Source: Neoconidiobolus thromboides FSU 785
Taxonomy: Eukaryota; Entomophthoromycota; Entomophthoromycetes; Entomophthorales; Neoconidiobolaceae
Assembly (NCBI GenBank): GCA_025603075.1
Contig: MU626291.1
Span: 1 to 64,000, forward strand
Direction: 5' to 3'
Length of the DNA: 64,000 nucleotides
The translations under genes and the position numbers were made by a program. Positions 20,799 to 33,217 of this stretch are shown piece after piece. The first letter of the stretch is position 1. The number at the start of each line of letters is the position of its first letter. Under the pieces are notes generated by a model. That model ran no database searches and was not told the DNA's origin. It worked only from the letters and a program-made list of their open reading frames with translations.

Positions 20799-20823
20799 GC
20801 TTCTATATACATGGGTATTTATA
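20799..20823 (-). promoter_or_regulatory. TATA box block of Ser/Thr-rich family
   Basis: On the minus strand TATAAATACCCATGTATATA followed by GAAGC, 74-82 bp before the ATG. Similarity to the region upstream of 3162 extends about 250 bp further (AGAGGCTTTATTAAA-GTGATAC, TTTAGCATTAA). Confidence 0.75.
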
Positions 20824-22124
20824 TTATTTTTCAAGCTATGTATCAATATATTTTATCGATAAAATATAACAATGTTTTCTAATGGATATTGTTTTTGACT
20901 TTTAATGATGCAGTTCTATTTGGCTTTTTATCATTGTTAATGCTAAATTTCTTATTTTTTTCTTAATATCGTAAATTCTGTGCCTTTTCTTTATGTATCA
21001 CTTTAATAAAGCCTCTTTAGTTTAATTCAGTATATTTTTTTAAATTGTCTACGGCATAATTTTTTTTCTTAGATCGGAACAACAATTATATTTTTACTGT
21101 AAAAAATTATTTATTATATAATAGCCACATTTTATTACCCACTAAATAGTGATATTTATGTTTTGTTTTTTATTTTTTAAATTGAATATCTTTAATTTTT
21201 GTATTATATATTATATATTATATATTGTATATTATGTTTTATATTTTATTGTATTATATTTTGTTTGTTGTATATTATACGCTATATGTTATATATTGTA
21301 TTTTGTACATTGTATAATATATAATATGCATTAAGTATGACAAATATTGTATTCTATATATATTTTATAATATTACTATATTGGTTTTAAAGGTATGAAA
21401 AATACAAAGCCTAGCTTATTTGAGGGCTTACAATAATTTAAATTTTGTAAAATGAAGCTTGATAGGTGTCATTTTAGCTTCGTAGCACCAGCTGTAGTTG
21501 GAAATTTTATTCAATGAACTCAGTCATCCAAATATAATCTATAACTCTTGCTTAATATATGCCAAGTTTCAATTTAATTGAATAGTTGCTTTTCAAGACA
21601 TAAAAGACAATAAAATATCCTCTTAATTGTTGTAAAAATAGACTTAAGTGAGATACGGTAAAGCAACTGGTACTACAATATAGAATTTTTTTTACATGAA
21701 TATTATCTTTAGACTATAATTGATATATTTACAAAGTTTAATATTAGTTGGATTATTTGTAATTAATATAATTGGAACTTCAAATATGTTACATTAGGAC
21801 AGCATTTTTACAGGCTAAAAAAATTGATATTTTTAGAATTTTTATCAATAATAATTGTAGCTTGGAAATGGATTATTCAATTAATAGAAAACTTTATAGA
21901 CAATCTAGTATTTCTTTATATATTAATTAGACTTGTATAAAAAATCTTATTCATTTGTTAAAAAAAGTCATGTCCTCCTTGTACTCCTTGTACTCCTTGT
22001 ACTCCTTGACCTACTTCCCTAAAAGATTTTTTTATTAAAAATTGAAAATGAAAGAAATTATTGAAGTTTAATTAATGAGGAGATTAGTTTTCTCCATAAT
22101 ATTTTCGTTTTTTTAAGAATAACA

Positions 22125-22228
22125 TACAGGGATGTTTTTTTTAGTTTCATCACTTTTTCTATCTTCTAAGCGCCATTTGAGTGGAAAAATTATTGCAAAA
22201 TTCTTAAACAAAAATACATCCCCAAATA
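22125..22228 (-). mobile_element. Hairpin MITE, copy 10
   Basis: TACAGGGATGTTTTTTTTAG to AAAAATACATCCCCAAATA, with an intact TTGAGTGGAAAAATT segment. Confidence 0.85.
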
Positions 22229-22398
22229 TTAAGTTAGAATCAAGCTTTTGTCACTTTTTTAATTTAACCAAAATTGGATAATATTGCTCCTACCATCAAA
22301 GTGAAGATTTTTAGAGACAGAGCGGATATAGACCCACATTCCCCCCTGTAATAGCATAAAAGATCATTCAACTATAGGTTTTTTCACCTACTCGCTAT

Positions 22399-22593
22399 TT
22401 AAGCCTCCTTGGCATTCCAGCGTGTATTATGTTTTCCTGTGTACTTAAATCTATATAAAGTATCGAGAATATATATTTTTATCTCAAGTTTCCCTATACC
22501 AACATTGTAAATAGTTTTTAACTATCTATACCCTAGATCATGCATGCGGTCTACAAATACATTTAGTCTTTTAAGATGGTCTACGCGTGCCTT
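22399..22593 (-). pseudogene. Possible decayed coding fragment, unidentified
   Basis: A minus-strand frame of about 64 codons with one internal TAG reads protein-like: KARVDHLKRLNVFVDRMHDL, then stop, then LKTIYNVGIGKLEIKIYILD and FKYTGKHNTRWNAKEA. The surrounding 300 bp have a higher GC content than neighbouring spacer. No family recognised; chance cannot be excluded. Confidence 0.3.
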
Positions 22594-23159
22594 TTCTTTT
22601 ATGTATATATAGAATAGTAAATAGCTAGAATGAACGGATTTGATTTTACTGAAGCTCCCTTAACTACCAATAAAAGTAGATGAAATCTCTTGCACCATAC
22701 CCTCTATTGCTTACAATTTTTTTTCTTTATTTATCAATAAATCATTTATGAGTACTGCTCTTTCAATTTTTTAGAATAGTAGTAATTTAAATAAGTTTAT
22801 TTTTTATTCATTATCAAAATTAGAAACTAAAAGGTAGTTTAACCCTTTGAGTATCGAAGATCCTAGAAATATTATGTTTGATTAGATAAGAATTTTTGAT
22901 TCATCTTCTGACTATTGAAGAGTTGTTTTTACTTAACCAAGACTAATTTGATGAGCATTACTCGTCATAATTTTATTTTGATTTAAGATCATATGCAAAC
23001 AATACCTGTTGTAATTTTGCTCTATAAAAATCTTATGAGCATGGCTCATCCATGTTATCCAAGTGATTAAAGAAAGTAATTAAAAAAACTCAAATATTAA
23101 AGAAAATAACAAATAATACACTTTTATTAATTTAACAACAAAATAGAATATTATTTTAT

Positions 23160-24452
23160 TTAATAACCTTTCTTATTGCATTTGGATTTCAATTTTGGGA
23201 ATTTATTTTGGTTAACAAGGGCCGCTTCAGATATAAAATTCTTATCTGAGTTTAAAACAGAAATAAATTGAGCAAACTGTCTTTCCAACTGACGTACCAT
23301 AGATACATCATAGCCTAAAGTTAACAAAAATTCTTCTCTTTGTGGAATTGGTACTCTTAACTTATACTTATCACTACGATCATAAGCGGAGGGTGCATTA
23401 ATACCATTCATGACATAATTAAGATTATATTCTCTCAAATCTTGAGTTTCGTCGCATTCAACTTCAGTATAAGCATCGATTGGTTTAATTAAAGTCATTT
23501 GGTTTGCTTTATTAAACAATTCATTAACATCATACCCGTTTCTACGTGTCAATTTGGCACTTTGGGTCCAAGAGTAATGATCTTCTGGGTAATAATAACA
23601 TAGGTTATTTTCAGTATCCATTACATCTCTTGTCGTAATATTAAATGAATTTAATTTAGCATCTAAATTAGGAACTGTGTCATCAAAGGCATATTCTGTA
23701 TCACGTTCTCCATTGCCTCTTTTTACCCAAGTATACCATAATTTGTCAACAAATGCATGATGAGAATAAAATAAAGGATCAGAAGGGGAACCATGACCAG
23801 AGAAATCAGCACCGATACCATTGTGTATTAAACCGTGAGGACCAGCTTCGACACGATTCCAGAAGGTTTTGAAGTCTTTTGAATTTAAGATCATGCCATT
23901 GATAACATCAGGACTCAACCAAGGAGTCATTTTTTTATCGATCTGATTAAAACTACGTTTTAATAAATGTACATTGTTACCACCGTATACTTTAAAATTA
24001 GCAAAACTTCCATCATCGATTTGATTGTTGTTACTTGGTACCCCATTACCACCAAATCTTCTACTTGCAAATACAGGATCGTTTTCTGGGTTTTGGGAGT
24101 AATTAGTCCAATCCCAATATGGAATTACTACACTGGGGTCAATATTTTGCAACTCTCTTTCAAGTACAAATAGGAAAGCACGATGCCAAGAAAAAAAGGA
24201 AGCTTTTGAATGAATAGACGAATAAATGGATTGATGCAATTGACTTAATTTATCCCACTTAGTTGGCCTGGTACCATTATTCAATTTGTAAATAGCATTG
24301 ACATAGTTATCCCATTGTTTTTGAGATAAAGTATAGATACTTGGTCTTTGATGAACTCCATTTTCACAATTTCCTACCCTCGTAGTGGCATAAAATTCAG
24401 ATTGAGAATAAGTTATATTTACAAGTAATAGCAACAACAAATATTTCAACAT
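23160..24452 (-). CDS. Secreted tyrosinase (type 3 copper monophenol oxidase)
   Basis: Single-exon gene for 430 residues. Signal peptide MLKYLLLLLLVNITYS. The CuA site has H73, H81 and H90 in the FFSWHRAFLFVLERELQ context; the CuB site has H206 and H210 (GPHGLIHN) and H232 in DPLFYSHHAFVDKLWYTW. The PYWDW motif follows CuA. All six copper ligands are present, so the enzyme should be active in hydroxylating phenols and oxidising catechols to quinones, for example in melanin or wall cross-linking. The protein ends shortly after a Cys/Lys-rich tail (KLKSKCNKKGY), so the long C-terminal pro-domain of many mushroom-type enzymes is absent. A TATAAAA box lies about 90 bp upstream on the minus strand (24541-24547). 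Confidence 0.95.
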   Translation of the reverse strand: MLKYLLLLLLVNITYSQSEFYATTRVGNCENGVHQRPSIYTLSQKQWDNYVNAIYKLNNGTRPTKWDKLSQLHQSIYSSIHSKASFFSWHRAFLFVLERELQNIDPSVVIPYWDWTNYSQNPENDPVFASRRFGGNGVPSNNNQIDDGSFANFKVYGGNNVHLLKRSFNQIDKKMTPWLSPDVINGMILNSKDFKTFWNRVEAGPHGLIHNGIGADFSGHGSPSDPLFYSHHAFVDKLWYTWVKRGNGERDTEYAFDDTVPNLDAKLNSFNITTRDVMDTENNLCYYYPEDHYSWTQSAKLTRRNGYDVNELFNKANQMTLIKPIDAYTEVECDETQDLREYNLNYVMNGINAPSAYDRSDKYKLRVPIPQREEFLLTLGYDVSMVRQLERQFAQFISVLNSDKNFISEAALVNQNKFPKLKSKCNKKGY

Positions 24453-26143
24453 GGCTCAATTAATTATTAGATAGATAGATAGATAGTATTAAATAACTTA
24501 ATAACTACGATTAATTTTTAATAAGCAAAAAAATTAACTTTTTTATACACTTTATTTATTGTTTATATATTTTACTGTTACCCCGTTCCTTTTAAAAATC
24601 CTCCAATAAAATCATGTATGTATTAATGAATTATTTTATATCTTAATATTCGTTTCTATATTTATTTATTTGGTTCTTAAAGTATTAAATTCAAGCTAAT
24701 CTATCACATTCTTTTTTTTATTGCCCCTTAATGGTTGTAAGTTACTGACAATACTGGATTTCAATAAAAAATAGCTCACCTCTAATTAAAATAGACAGAG
24801 ATGACTTCATGACTTTAATTACCCCAGAATCTATAACTTTTATTCGCTATAAAATTTAAAAAGTGTATAAGCATTATAATCCGCTAAATTTTTGAGTGGT
24901 GTTATTTACCTTTAATTACTCAAATCTATTTAAAGAGTGATATTTCAATTTATCAAATGATTAGTTCCTACTAAATAATAGTAATTAGTCTTATTGTATT
25001 TGTTATATTTATTATATTTATTATATTTATTATACTTCATACTTTACAATTTTTAATAAGCATTATTAAAATTAAGTTTACCATCCGTTTGGTCATTAAA
25101 TAAATAATATTTTTAAATATTCCAAATTTAGTAAATAGTGGATAAGCTTTAGTTGAAATCATTTTATTTTTTATTTATTTTGATTCGTTTTCATAAAGCG
25201 TTTTCTTCTTTAAACTTTATCACCACCTTATTTCATATAGCAGATTTCTTGGAATTTTTATTTTTATTTTTAATATCTAATCCAAGATTTTTAATATTAA
25301 ATATTCCTCCCATTTTTTAATAAAAATTCATCTATTTTTAACTTTATTATAATTTTTACTTATTTGTTAATTCTGGCTATTAACTTAATAGCACTCTGTT
25401 TATTCTAATACCTCTGTAAATTATTAATTTATTAGTTATTTATTTTTTATATTAGTTGATAACACTATTTTTATATAATCTTAGCTGACTTCTTCTAAAT
25501 ATAATATCACTTAAAGGAAGTTATTTTATATTCTTATTTTACGTCAAGATCGTAAAAATAGGATTTCTTTTAACAATACAATGCTATATTGAAAACGGAA
25601 ATAGAAATTGTGGTAACTTAGTATGCATGCTCATTAACTTCAAACAAAGTTAACAAATGTGATTAAAATTATATCACTCTGTCAAAAGTAGTTTTATTAT
25701 TAAATTTATATAATTAAATACATGCTAAACAACTTTCATTTCGGTTAATACCAGATACTTTTATAAATAACTTTTTCCCTTTATTTGACAGCATCATCTA
25801 TTTTTATTTATTAACTCTGATTAATGTATTGTTATACTAGACTGTTTATTAATTCCTATTGTTTACTTTTGTACTACACTTCTTGGTATCTAAAATCCGG
25901 AGTAATGCCTGGGCTAATTAAAACTAAGGTTTAATTTTATTGTGATTTATAAAGTGATAACTTGGTATTATATATATCTAGTATTAGTTAAAAATAGTGA
26001 TTTTAATTAACTTTAAAAAAAACTAAAAAATATAGTCTTTTATCAACTAATTTTTTCGAACCTACTATTTTAATCTAGTAAAAGACTTGTCCTTAAGAGT
26101 TTAGAATTTTCAAAAAAATGATACAATTTACTAAAATTTTAAC

Positions 26144-26248
26144 ATATGGGGATGTATTTTTGTGTTTAAGAATTTTATTAATAATTTTTCCGCTTAATAG
26201 CGCTTAAAAATGGAAAAAATAATGAAGTCAAAAAAAACACTCCCATAT
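26144..26248 (+). mobile_element. Hairpin MITE, copy 11
   Basis: ATATGGGGATGTATTTTTGTG to AAACACTCCCATAT, full length, 105 bp, with the AGCGCT centre; one of the best-preserved copies. Confidence 0.92.
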
Positions 26249-26464
26249 TGAATAAACTTCAGATAATTATCAAATCGTTTTGCATAATTTTTTTTATCCC
26301 TTGATGGATTCCTTTGGTCGAATTGGATGGGAAGTATACAAAGCTCGTGACCAGATCTTATAGTAACCATTGCTAGTCAGTTTTAGAATGATTATACTTT
26401 CCACATTTATAAAATTTTGTCAAATTTCCTTGAGTTAAAGTTCCTAGTTAATATTTCGAAATGA

Positions 26465-26662
26465 GTATAACAAAATACAAAAAAATAGATACAGTTAGTT
26501 TATTTAATTGATACAGTCATATTTTGTAAAAATAACAGTGACTTATTGAATTTGAAGAAAAGTAGACCTTTGTATTTAGTTAGTTGCTACTACTTTTACA
26601 AAATATGAGCTGTATCGATTAAATAGATTAACTGTATTTATTTTTTCGTATTTTGTTATGGG
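26465..26662. mobile_element. Foldback (long inverted repeat) element
   Basis: Two arms of about 75 bp (26465-26537 and 26588-26662) are imperfect reverse complements: ATAACAAAATACAAAAAAAT at the left pairs with ATTTTTTCGTATTTTGTTAT at the right, and CATATTTTGTAAAA pairs with TTTTACAAAATATGAG. The loop is about 50 bp. No open frame. It would fold into a long hairpin and is unrelated to the MITE family. Confidence 0.75.
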
Positions 26663-26774
26663 TTTTTAAAAAAATATGAGTTATGCACAAAGGTAATCAA
26701 TCATAATCATGTTTTTTATAACTTTTGATAATTATTAAATTTTAAGCGCCATAACAAATGGACAAAATATCAAA

Positions 26775-26876
26775 TAGGGCGTATTTTTTTGTTTAAGGAT
26801 TTTACTAACAATCTTTGAGCTCAAATAGCGCTTAAAAAATGGAAAAAGTAACGAAACCAAGAAACATCCCAAATTA
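26775..26876 (+). mobile_element. Hairpin MITE, copy 12
   Basis: TAGGGCGTATTTTTTTGTTTAAG to AAACATCCCAAATTA; internal TCAAATAGCGCTTAAAAAAT intact. Confidence 0.8.
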
Positions 26877-27121
26877 ATTTTTTTTAAACTTCATGATTAA
26901 ATTTTTGATATATCTAGTTATGAATATCTGATAATTTAATCATCGTAATGTTAATTATAAGGCTTAATATCGCTTCTTTAACTAGCCATACACTCAATCT
27001 TTCTGCGAGCCATACACAGCTGCCTCTCTTAAAGACCTCCTCTCATCTCACACACAGCCATGGACTGTTAATTTTAATTTTAATTTTACATAGGAACTCT
27101 TACTTAATTTTGGCTTTCTAC

Positions 27122-27224
27122 ATATGGGGATATGTTTTTTTATTTAAGAATTTTACTACAATTTTTCCACTCAAATAGTGCTTAAAAATGAAAAGATAAC
27201 GAAACTAAAAAAACAGCCCCATAT
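27122..27224 (+). mobile_element. Hairpin MITE, copy 13
   Basis: ATATGGGGATATGTTTTTTT to AAAAACAGCCCCATAT. The CAGCCCC right end is shared with copies 7 and 14, hinting at a subfamily. Confidence 0.9.
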
Positions 27225-27250
27225 GATTTAATATGGAATAAATAGCAATA

Positions 27251-27356
27251 ATTGGGGCTGTTTTTTTTTGGTTTCATAACTTTTTCCATTTTTTTAAGCA
27301 CTATTTGAGTGGAAAAATTGTTAGTAAAATTATTAAGCAAAACATGCATCCCCAAT
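27251..27356 (-). mobile_element. Hairpin MITE, copy 14
   Basis: ATTGGGGCTGTTTTTTTTTGG to AACATGCATCCCCAATT. Lies 26 bp from copy 13 in opposite orientation, so the two could form one large inverted repeat. Confidence 0.88.
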
Positions 27357-27985
27357 TGTAAATTCATATTAAATATTAGGACTAATCTACTTAGAATAGT
27401 TTTACAAAATTTATAGTATGATATAAACTAAATAAACTCAAATAGTTTTATATAAAAGCAATTATAATTCAATGCTTCAAAAAAAACAATTGCATTAGTT
27501 AACTATCTTAATTGTTCTAAAAGCAAAATGCTTTGATTTTTCTAAAATAAAATAAAATAAAATAAAATATTTGAAATACTTTTTTATAAATACCTTTTAA
27601 ATGATACTATAATTTTAATTATAAATCAATACCTATAATTACAACTACATAGCTTTTAATAGAACGTTATAATAATCTGAAAATATTTATAAGTTAATTT
27701 AAAATTAAAAAACAAAAATAAAAATGAAGTCGAAAATAAAATTTATCACTTATTTTATAAAACTATAAGTAACAAAAATAGATTTATATAGTAACAAAAT
27801 TTATTAGCTACTATAAGAGCTTTATAAATAATTTCGGTATATTATTATATTTGAAACTCATATAGTTCAACTATAGTATACATAAATTTCACTTTAAATA
27901 AGATTATTTTATATAGACTTCACAATAAAGCATGACAGTTGCACATTAAAACATAATCAAAATAAGAATAAAATTTACTCAATTT

Positions 27986-29240
27986 TTATTCCAAAGACTC
28001 CAAAACTGGCTTCATAAATTGGGGTATTATAAACTTTAATTTAACTTTGATATCCTTTTCATTTCCGCGAATTATAGCCTCCAATTCATTTTCATTTTGT
28101 TTAGGTATATGATTTAGTCGAAATAATACTATTAATTGATTTTGATTTTGATACATAATTTTACCCACTGATTTTTTACTTGTTTCTGATAAAAAGATAT
28201 CATAATTTATCAAATCTAAGTGGCTGTATAAAAAAATATCGATGTAAATAAAAAATTATAAAAAATCATTAAAATACTTACTTTATTTCTTGTTCCAGTA
28301 CTTTAATTGAAAATAATCGTTTTCTAATGACCCCTTTATGATGCGTTCGAATAGTTAATTCTTGACCAATATAGCATCCTTTTCTAAAATGAATTCCATT
28401 TAATAACTCTAAATTGCTTTCCATGGGTAAGGAAGTCATGGGCAATATGCCAAGATTAGTCTCTGCTATACCATTAGTTAATAATTTTAACTTATATGAT
28501 CCGTAATCTTGTAATTCGATCGAATGTTTTTTTATATATGCTTCAAAGCCTAATATATTATAGTTAATTATTTTTATTTTATTTTAATATTATACTTTTA
28601 AGAAATTACCTTTTTCTCCTTTAGGTATTATACACCTTTTGCCCATTAATTTCAGCCTTGGATCTTCATTAATAATACATTCATCATTTATTTCACTCTC
28701 TATTTTATTCTCTTCAGATAGTTGAAATAAATCAAACTCATTTGAAACTTCTTTAATATGCACTTTAGCGATTAATTTATACTTTTTTAAGTGCGATAAT
28801 ATAGTCTCTTTTTGTTCCATTGGATAATCCATAAAAAAAGACGGATTTGAATCTTTATTATTTTTGTTTTGGTAAATAAAACTATCAAACATTACTCGAC
28901 CCTAGAAAAAATAAAGAATCAAAATTAAATATTCATGTATTAAAACTGATTGAATAAAAATCAATCTTACCTGTGGTGTTAAAAACGCATTATATTGACA
29001 ATTAGGTGTATCTTTTTCATTTAATGTTACTAAATTTGTACTCATTCCATTTAAAAATTTAATACTATCGGGGCCTTGAATGCTCAATAGGCCTCGACCT
29101 AAATTGAGAGAAATTAGCTCAGTATTTCCATGCTTGGAAATATACTGTCTGGTTATCGATGTATTTACAGAATTAAAAATGTGTTTAGTTAAGCGGATTC
29201 TGGTTAGATTAGTGTTGAAATTAAGATATTGTTTTAACAT
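27986..29240 (-). CDS. IBA57: IBA57-type mitochondrial iron-sulfur assembly protein
   Basis: Deduced exons on the minus strand: 29240-28971, 28901-28610, 28549-28282, 28223-27986 (355 residues). It belongs to the YgfZ/GcvT-like folate-binding family. The N-terminus is a presequence-like segment rich in Asn, Thr and Arg. The domain begins at LLSIQGPDSIKFLNGMSTN; exon 3 carries the diagnostic RKGCYIGQELTIRTHHKG motif, whose cysteine is the family signature. IBA57 works with ISCA proteins in maturing mitochondrial [4Fe-4S] proteins. Splice phases (0, 1, 2) join these motifs in one frame. It is divergent from the nucleoporin gene at 29565 with 324 bp between. Confidence 0.9.
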
Positions 29241-29564
29241 TTCGATTTAGTAGATATCGACCTTATTGAATTTAAATTATGTTTACTATACTTGTGATGT
29301 TAATTCGATAATGGAATTATGTAATTGGATTTATCTTCTATTATTATAGTCTAACTAAATATAAATATGGTATATATTTTTTGTTGGTTGTAAAAATGGA
29401 TTAATTTGATCTTATTTTAAAGTATTAATTATTTTAATGCACTTGTCATCAAATTTTAAAAAAAATCCCATGAAATTTTAATTTATTGCCAAAATTCATC
29501 ATACAAAAAATTAACTCAATATTTACTAGCTAATAATATTTTTTTTTTTAAGAAGCAGATAAAA
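29241..29564. promoter_or_regulatory. Divergent promoter region IBA57 / nucleoporin
   Basis: Short AT-rich spacer between two divergent start codons; no TATA-type element or repeat is evident. Confidence 0.4.
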
Positions 29565-32500
29565 ATGGGAGATTCGACTATAGTGACAATCCAAAGTGAA
29601 TTTCAATCTTTATTGCAATTACAAAAAAGTTTACCTTTAGAAACTATATTAAATAATAATTTACATTGTCATGTTAGTACACTTCCTCATTATGATTTAC
29701 ATTATTATAATAAACTCCCAGATGTAATTCAATCTCATTTGAAAGATGACAATTATCGTTCAGGATTTTTAAAACCATGGAATCAAATTTACTATATTAT
29801 CAATAATTTATTATTTCTATGGGATTTTACTAATAACAATATTCAACAAATAGATATGCAATATAATATAATTGCTTGTGAAGTTATTTCTCCAAAGCCA
29901 AACTGTTTCGATAAAGAGATTAAAGAGGTACTTTTAATAGCTAATGAGAATGAAATTGGATTATTTAATAGGGTGAAAGATGAAAATAATCAATATCAAT
30001 TATTCAAAAGTAAATATTTTATTAATGGTCAATTTAATCAACAATTCCATGTTACTAGTAGTAAATCTGGTAGAGTATTTTTGAGTTGTGGAGATAATAT
30101 AATGGAATTAGATTATCAATTACAAGATAGCCTTTTTTATAATAGTTGTCGATTAATTAAATTAAAATGGGATTTATTTGGCTTAACGCAATTATTTTAT
30201 AATACTAAAAAAGAGAGTTGTATTATTAAGTTGATAGTGGATGATGAAAGAAACATATGTTATTCACTTAACCAAGAAGGTGTTATTACTATTATTAATA
30301 TTTCTAAGGGACAATTTAATGTAGTTGGTAAGGTTAATGTTAAAGAAAAAGCAAAAGAATTTATCTTTCATAACGGAGTTTATAACATCATAGATATTCA
30401 ACTCATTTCAGTAAAAGAATCAAATATCATTAAATTGTTAGTTATAGATAATTTGGCTAATCATCTTTATTTTGCGTCCTCAATAGAAAATGATAATTCG
30501 TTAACAAATTTATCAGTATATTATGCGTTCCATAATAATAGTTTCAACAATAACGATATTATCAATAATGTTAATTATTACAATCGTGGTCTTTATTTAC
30601 ATAGTTTTTATAATAACAATAATGAAACTGAAGTTTATTTACAATATATGGATAGAACAGAAGGATTAATCAATCATACGACTAGTTTAATTCAAAATAA
30701 GTTAAAATTGAAGGGAAGAGTATTAGATATTATAGAATGGGATATTAATTTTAATCAAAAATTAAATATTTACAATCAACAAAGTATATCTCTAGAATTA
30801 GAAGAAAGTTTAAATCAATGCTATTCAGTTAATAGAAATTTTGTAATATTAACAAAAGAAAACATTTATATAATTAATAAATTAAGGCCAATCGATCAAT
30901 TACAATATATTTATAAATCTATTTATGATGAGTCAAAAGATTACTTAAAATTGAAAAATACAATGGAAAAATTTAATAATAATATTCAATTATTTATTCA
31001 ATTATATGGAAAACAGTTCACGATTTATTGTTTATTATTATTATCTTCAAAAAATAATTTTATTATTCAAAGGAATACTTTTAATCACAACGTATTTAAT
31101 TATTTAGGCTCAACCCCTTCTTCTTATAAATTAACTAAACAATATAATCAAACAATTAATGAATTAACGAAAGAAGATGATAAACTATTAGTTAAAGGTT
31201 ATTTATTATTATTAGTTAATATAATTCAACCAATTTATAATAATAATGGTATTAAAGTAAAACACATTGAAGGAGGAAATAGTATCAATATATTTTTTAA
31301 CATTGATTTAAAATGTTTAGAGTTTATTAAATTAATATTAGAATCTATATTAGAATCATCTAATAATCTAAATCAACAAGAAGAACAGTCTCAACAACTA
31401 ATAGATGTTTTTAAATTATTTAAAAAAACATTAAGTATCATTCATTTCTTTATTTCATTTCAACAGTTTAATGTATTAAATCTAATATCAAAACAATCAG
31501 AAATAATAATTGACAATTTTAATCAATTGTCATTTAAAAATTTATTCAATTATAATGAAAAATCAATTAATTTAATTCAAGATATTTATCTATTATTTTT
31601 AATCAACAATAACGAATTAAATATACAAGTAAGTTATAGTTTATTATATTATACAATCTAATTTAAGTTGATTTATTTATACATTTTTAATAGAAAGAGA
31701 AACTTGTTGATTATTATACAAAAAACTGTTTATATTTAGTAGATATTAATCAAGTAATTGTTACTCAGGTAAATTAAGTTACATATATAAAATGATATTT
31801 ATTTACTTATTTATTTTGTTAGGCACATAATAAATTATCAAATATTGATAGTAATATGATAAGTAATGAAATAAGATACTCAATGAAAGATGTAATTGGG
31901 CTGATTAATTATTTAATTGAACCGGTTAATTATCAACAATTGTTACAATTAAGTGAAAAATTAAGTCAATTGGGTTATCTTTGGGAGGCTTTATTATTAT
32001 GCTGTAAGAACGTTAATCGAACAAATAATGAAATAATAGAACAAATTCAATTAATGGAAATTTTATTAAATTATTTAAAACCAGAATTTAATAATTATAA
32101 ATTACAATTAAGTAGTAAAAGTAATAAAAATAAAATAACAGATAACATAATCAACTATTTAGATAAATTATTATTATGTGGTAATAAACCAATATTTTAT
32201 TCAAGTATTATTAATTGGTTTAATAACAATAATTTATTAAATGTGTTATTAAGTTGTCAATCTAAATCATTTTTAATTTATTTAAAATATTCGAATGAAA
32301 TTCAATGTCAATTAATTTATTGTGAATATTTAATGATTCATTATCAATTTAATGAAGCTAGTTTTAAACTATTTAATACTGCTAAAATAGAAAGGTAAAT
32401 AATACATAATAATAATAATAGTAGTAATGCCTTATAATTTCATAGTGAAAATTTAAATTTAGATGATCGACTAAGTTTATTATTAAAAGCCAAGCTAGTT

Positions 32501-33217
32501 ACAATCTACAATACTAATTTTAAATCGGAATCAATAAGGAAAAATCATTTAAAGTTAATTGATGATAATATCATGTCAACTAAATTACAATTCTTTATGA
32601 TTGAAGAATCTAAACTATATTTGAAATATAATATTATTTCAAATCAATTAAAATTTAACACAATTGAAAATATTAATAAGGTAAAAAATAATATTATAAA
32701 TCAAGATGCTAATATTGAAATATTATTAATAATACTCTTATATTTAGAACATCACTATAATTGAAGAAGAATCATTATATCTATCAAAGATATATCATTT
32801 ATATCTAAAAAAAGAACTAATGAATTTAAAGTCACTCGAAGAAAAATTACATTCCTTTATAATTAACGGTAAGTTTTAATTTAGCTCAAATTTATTTTAT
32901 CAGAGTTAATTATTAATAATAATTTTAGTATCTCAAAAATTACCTCGTGAAAAAGTAATTGAATTATTATCTTCTGCTTTTCTATTATTAAGGAAGTATG
33001 CTTTTCAATCCAATCATTCACCTTCTTTAAGTAAATTATTATTTAATATTGATTCATTTGATTTTACTAACTTTTATTTTTTATTATTTTAGAATCTTAT
33101 TGGAGTATATTAACTACATTACCAAATAGGGAACAAATTAATTTTACAGATTTAGTAATTAAGCAATTTCTTCAACTTCTTGGCTTCGATATAACAGAAA
33201 TTCAAGCGTTGAATTAG
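29565..33217 (+). CDS. Nup155/Nup170-like nucleoporin, diverged and C-terminally short
   Basis: Deduced exons: 29565-31628, 31694-31768, 31823-32394, 32446-32680, 32748-32868, 32929-33030, 33093-33217 (1097 residues). The N-terminal beta-propeller region is marked by FLKPWNQIYYI, LLFLWDF and the KLRPIDQLQYIYK segment also present in the two other copies (KFRPIDCLEEA, KFRPIDQLKYI). The alpha-solenoid half is rich in Leu, Ile and Asn. The last exon (SYWSILTTLPNREQINF, LLGFDITEIQALN) aligns with YWHVPLFRVF and ELGYTSFEILGFL of the copy at 33747, but a TAG ends the protein there, so about 130 C-terminal residues kept by both other copies are missing. Exon 2 is 75 bp, the same as in the copy at 43661-48341. 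Asn/Ile content is very high, which suggests relaxed constraint. Either a functional specialised paralogue or an early pseudogene. Confidence 0.8.

Larger units (their letters stand above)
20824..23159. other. Intergenic region with decayed fragments
   Basis: No intact gene. It contains an AT-rich TATATTGTATATTA-type tract (about 21190-21330), a 9-bp triplet repeat (TACTCCTTG, about 21978-22004), one MITE (22125-22228) and a possible decayed coding fragment on the minus strand (22399-22593). Confidence 0.55.
24453..27985. other. Gene-free 3.5-kb interval
   Basis: No gene seen on either strand. It contains four MITE copies (26144, 26775, 27122, 27251) and a 200-bp foldback element (26465-26662); the first 1.6 kb show nothing recognisable. 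Confidence 0.6.

Noticed and set aside
21149-21334. Hydrophobic 61-codon frame
   Set aside because: Produced by a TATATTGTATATTA-type tract; low complexity only.
32996-33092. GTATGC as donor for the sixth intron of the first nucleoporin copy
   Set aside because: It breaks the frame; GTAAAT at 33031 keeps the frame that aligns with the paralogue.
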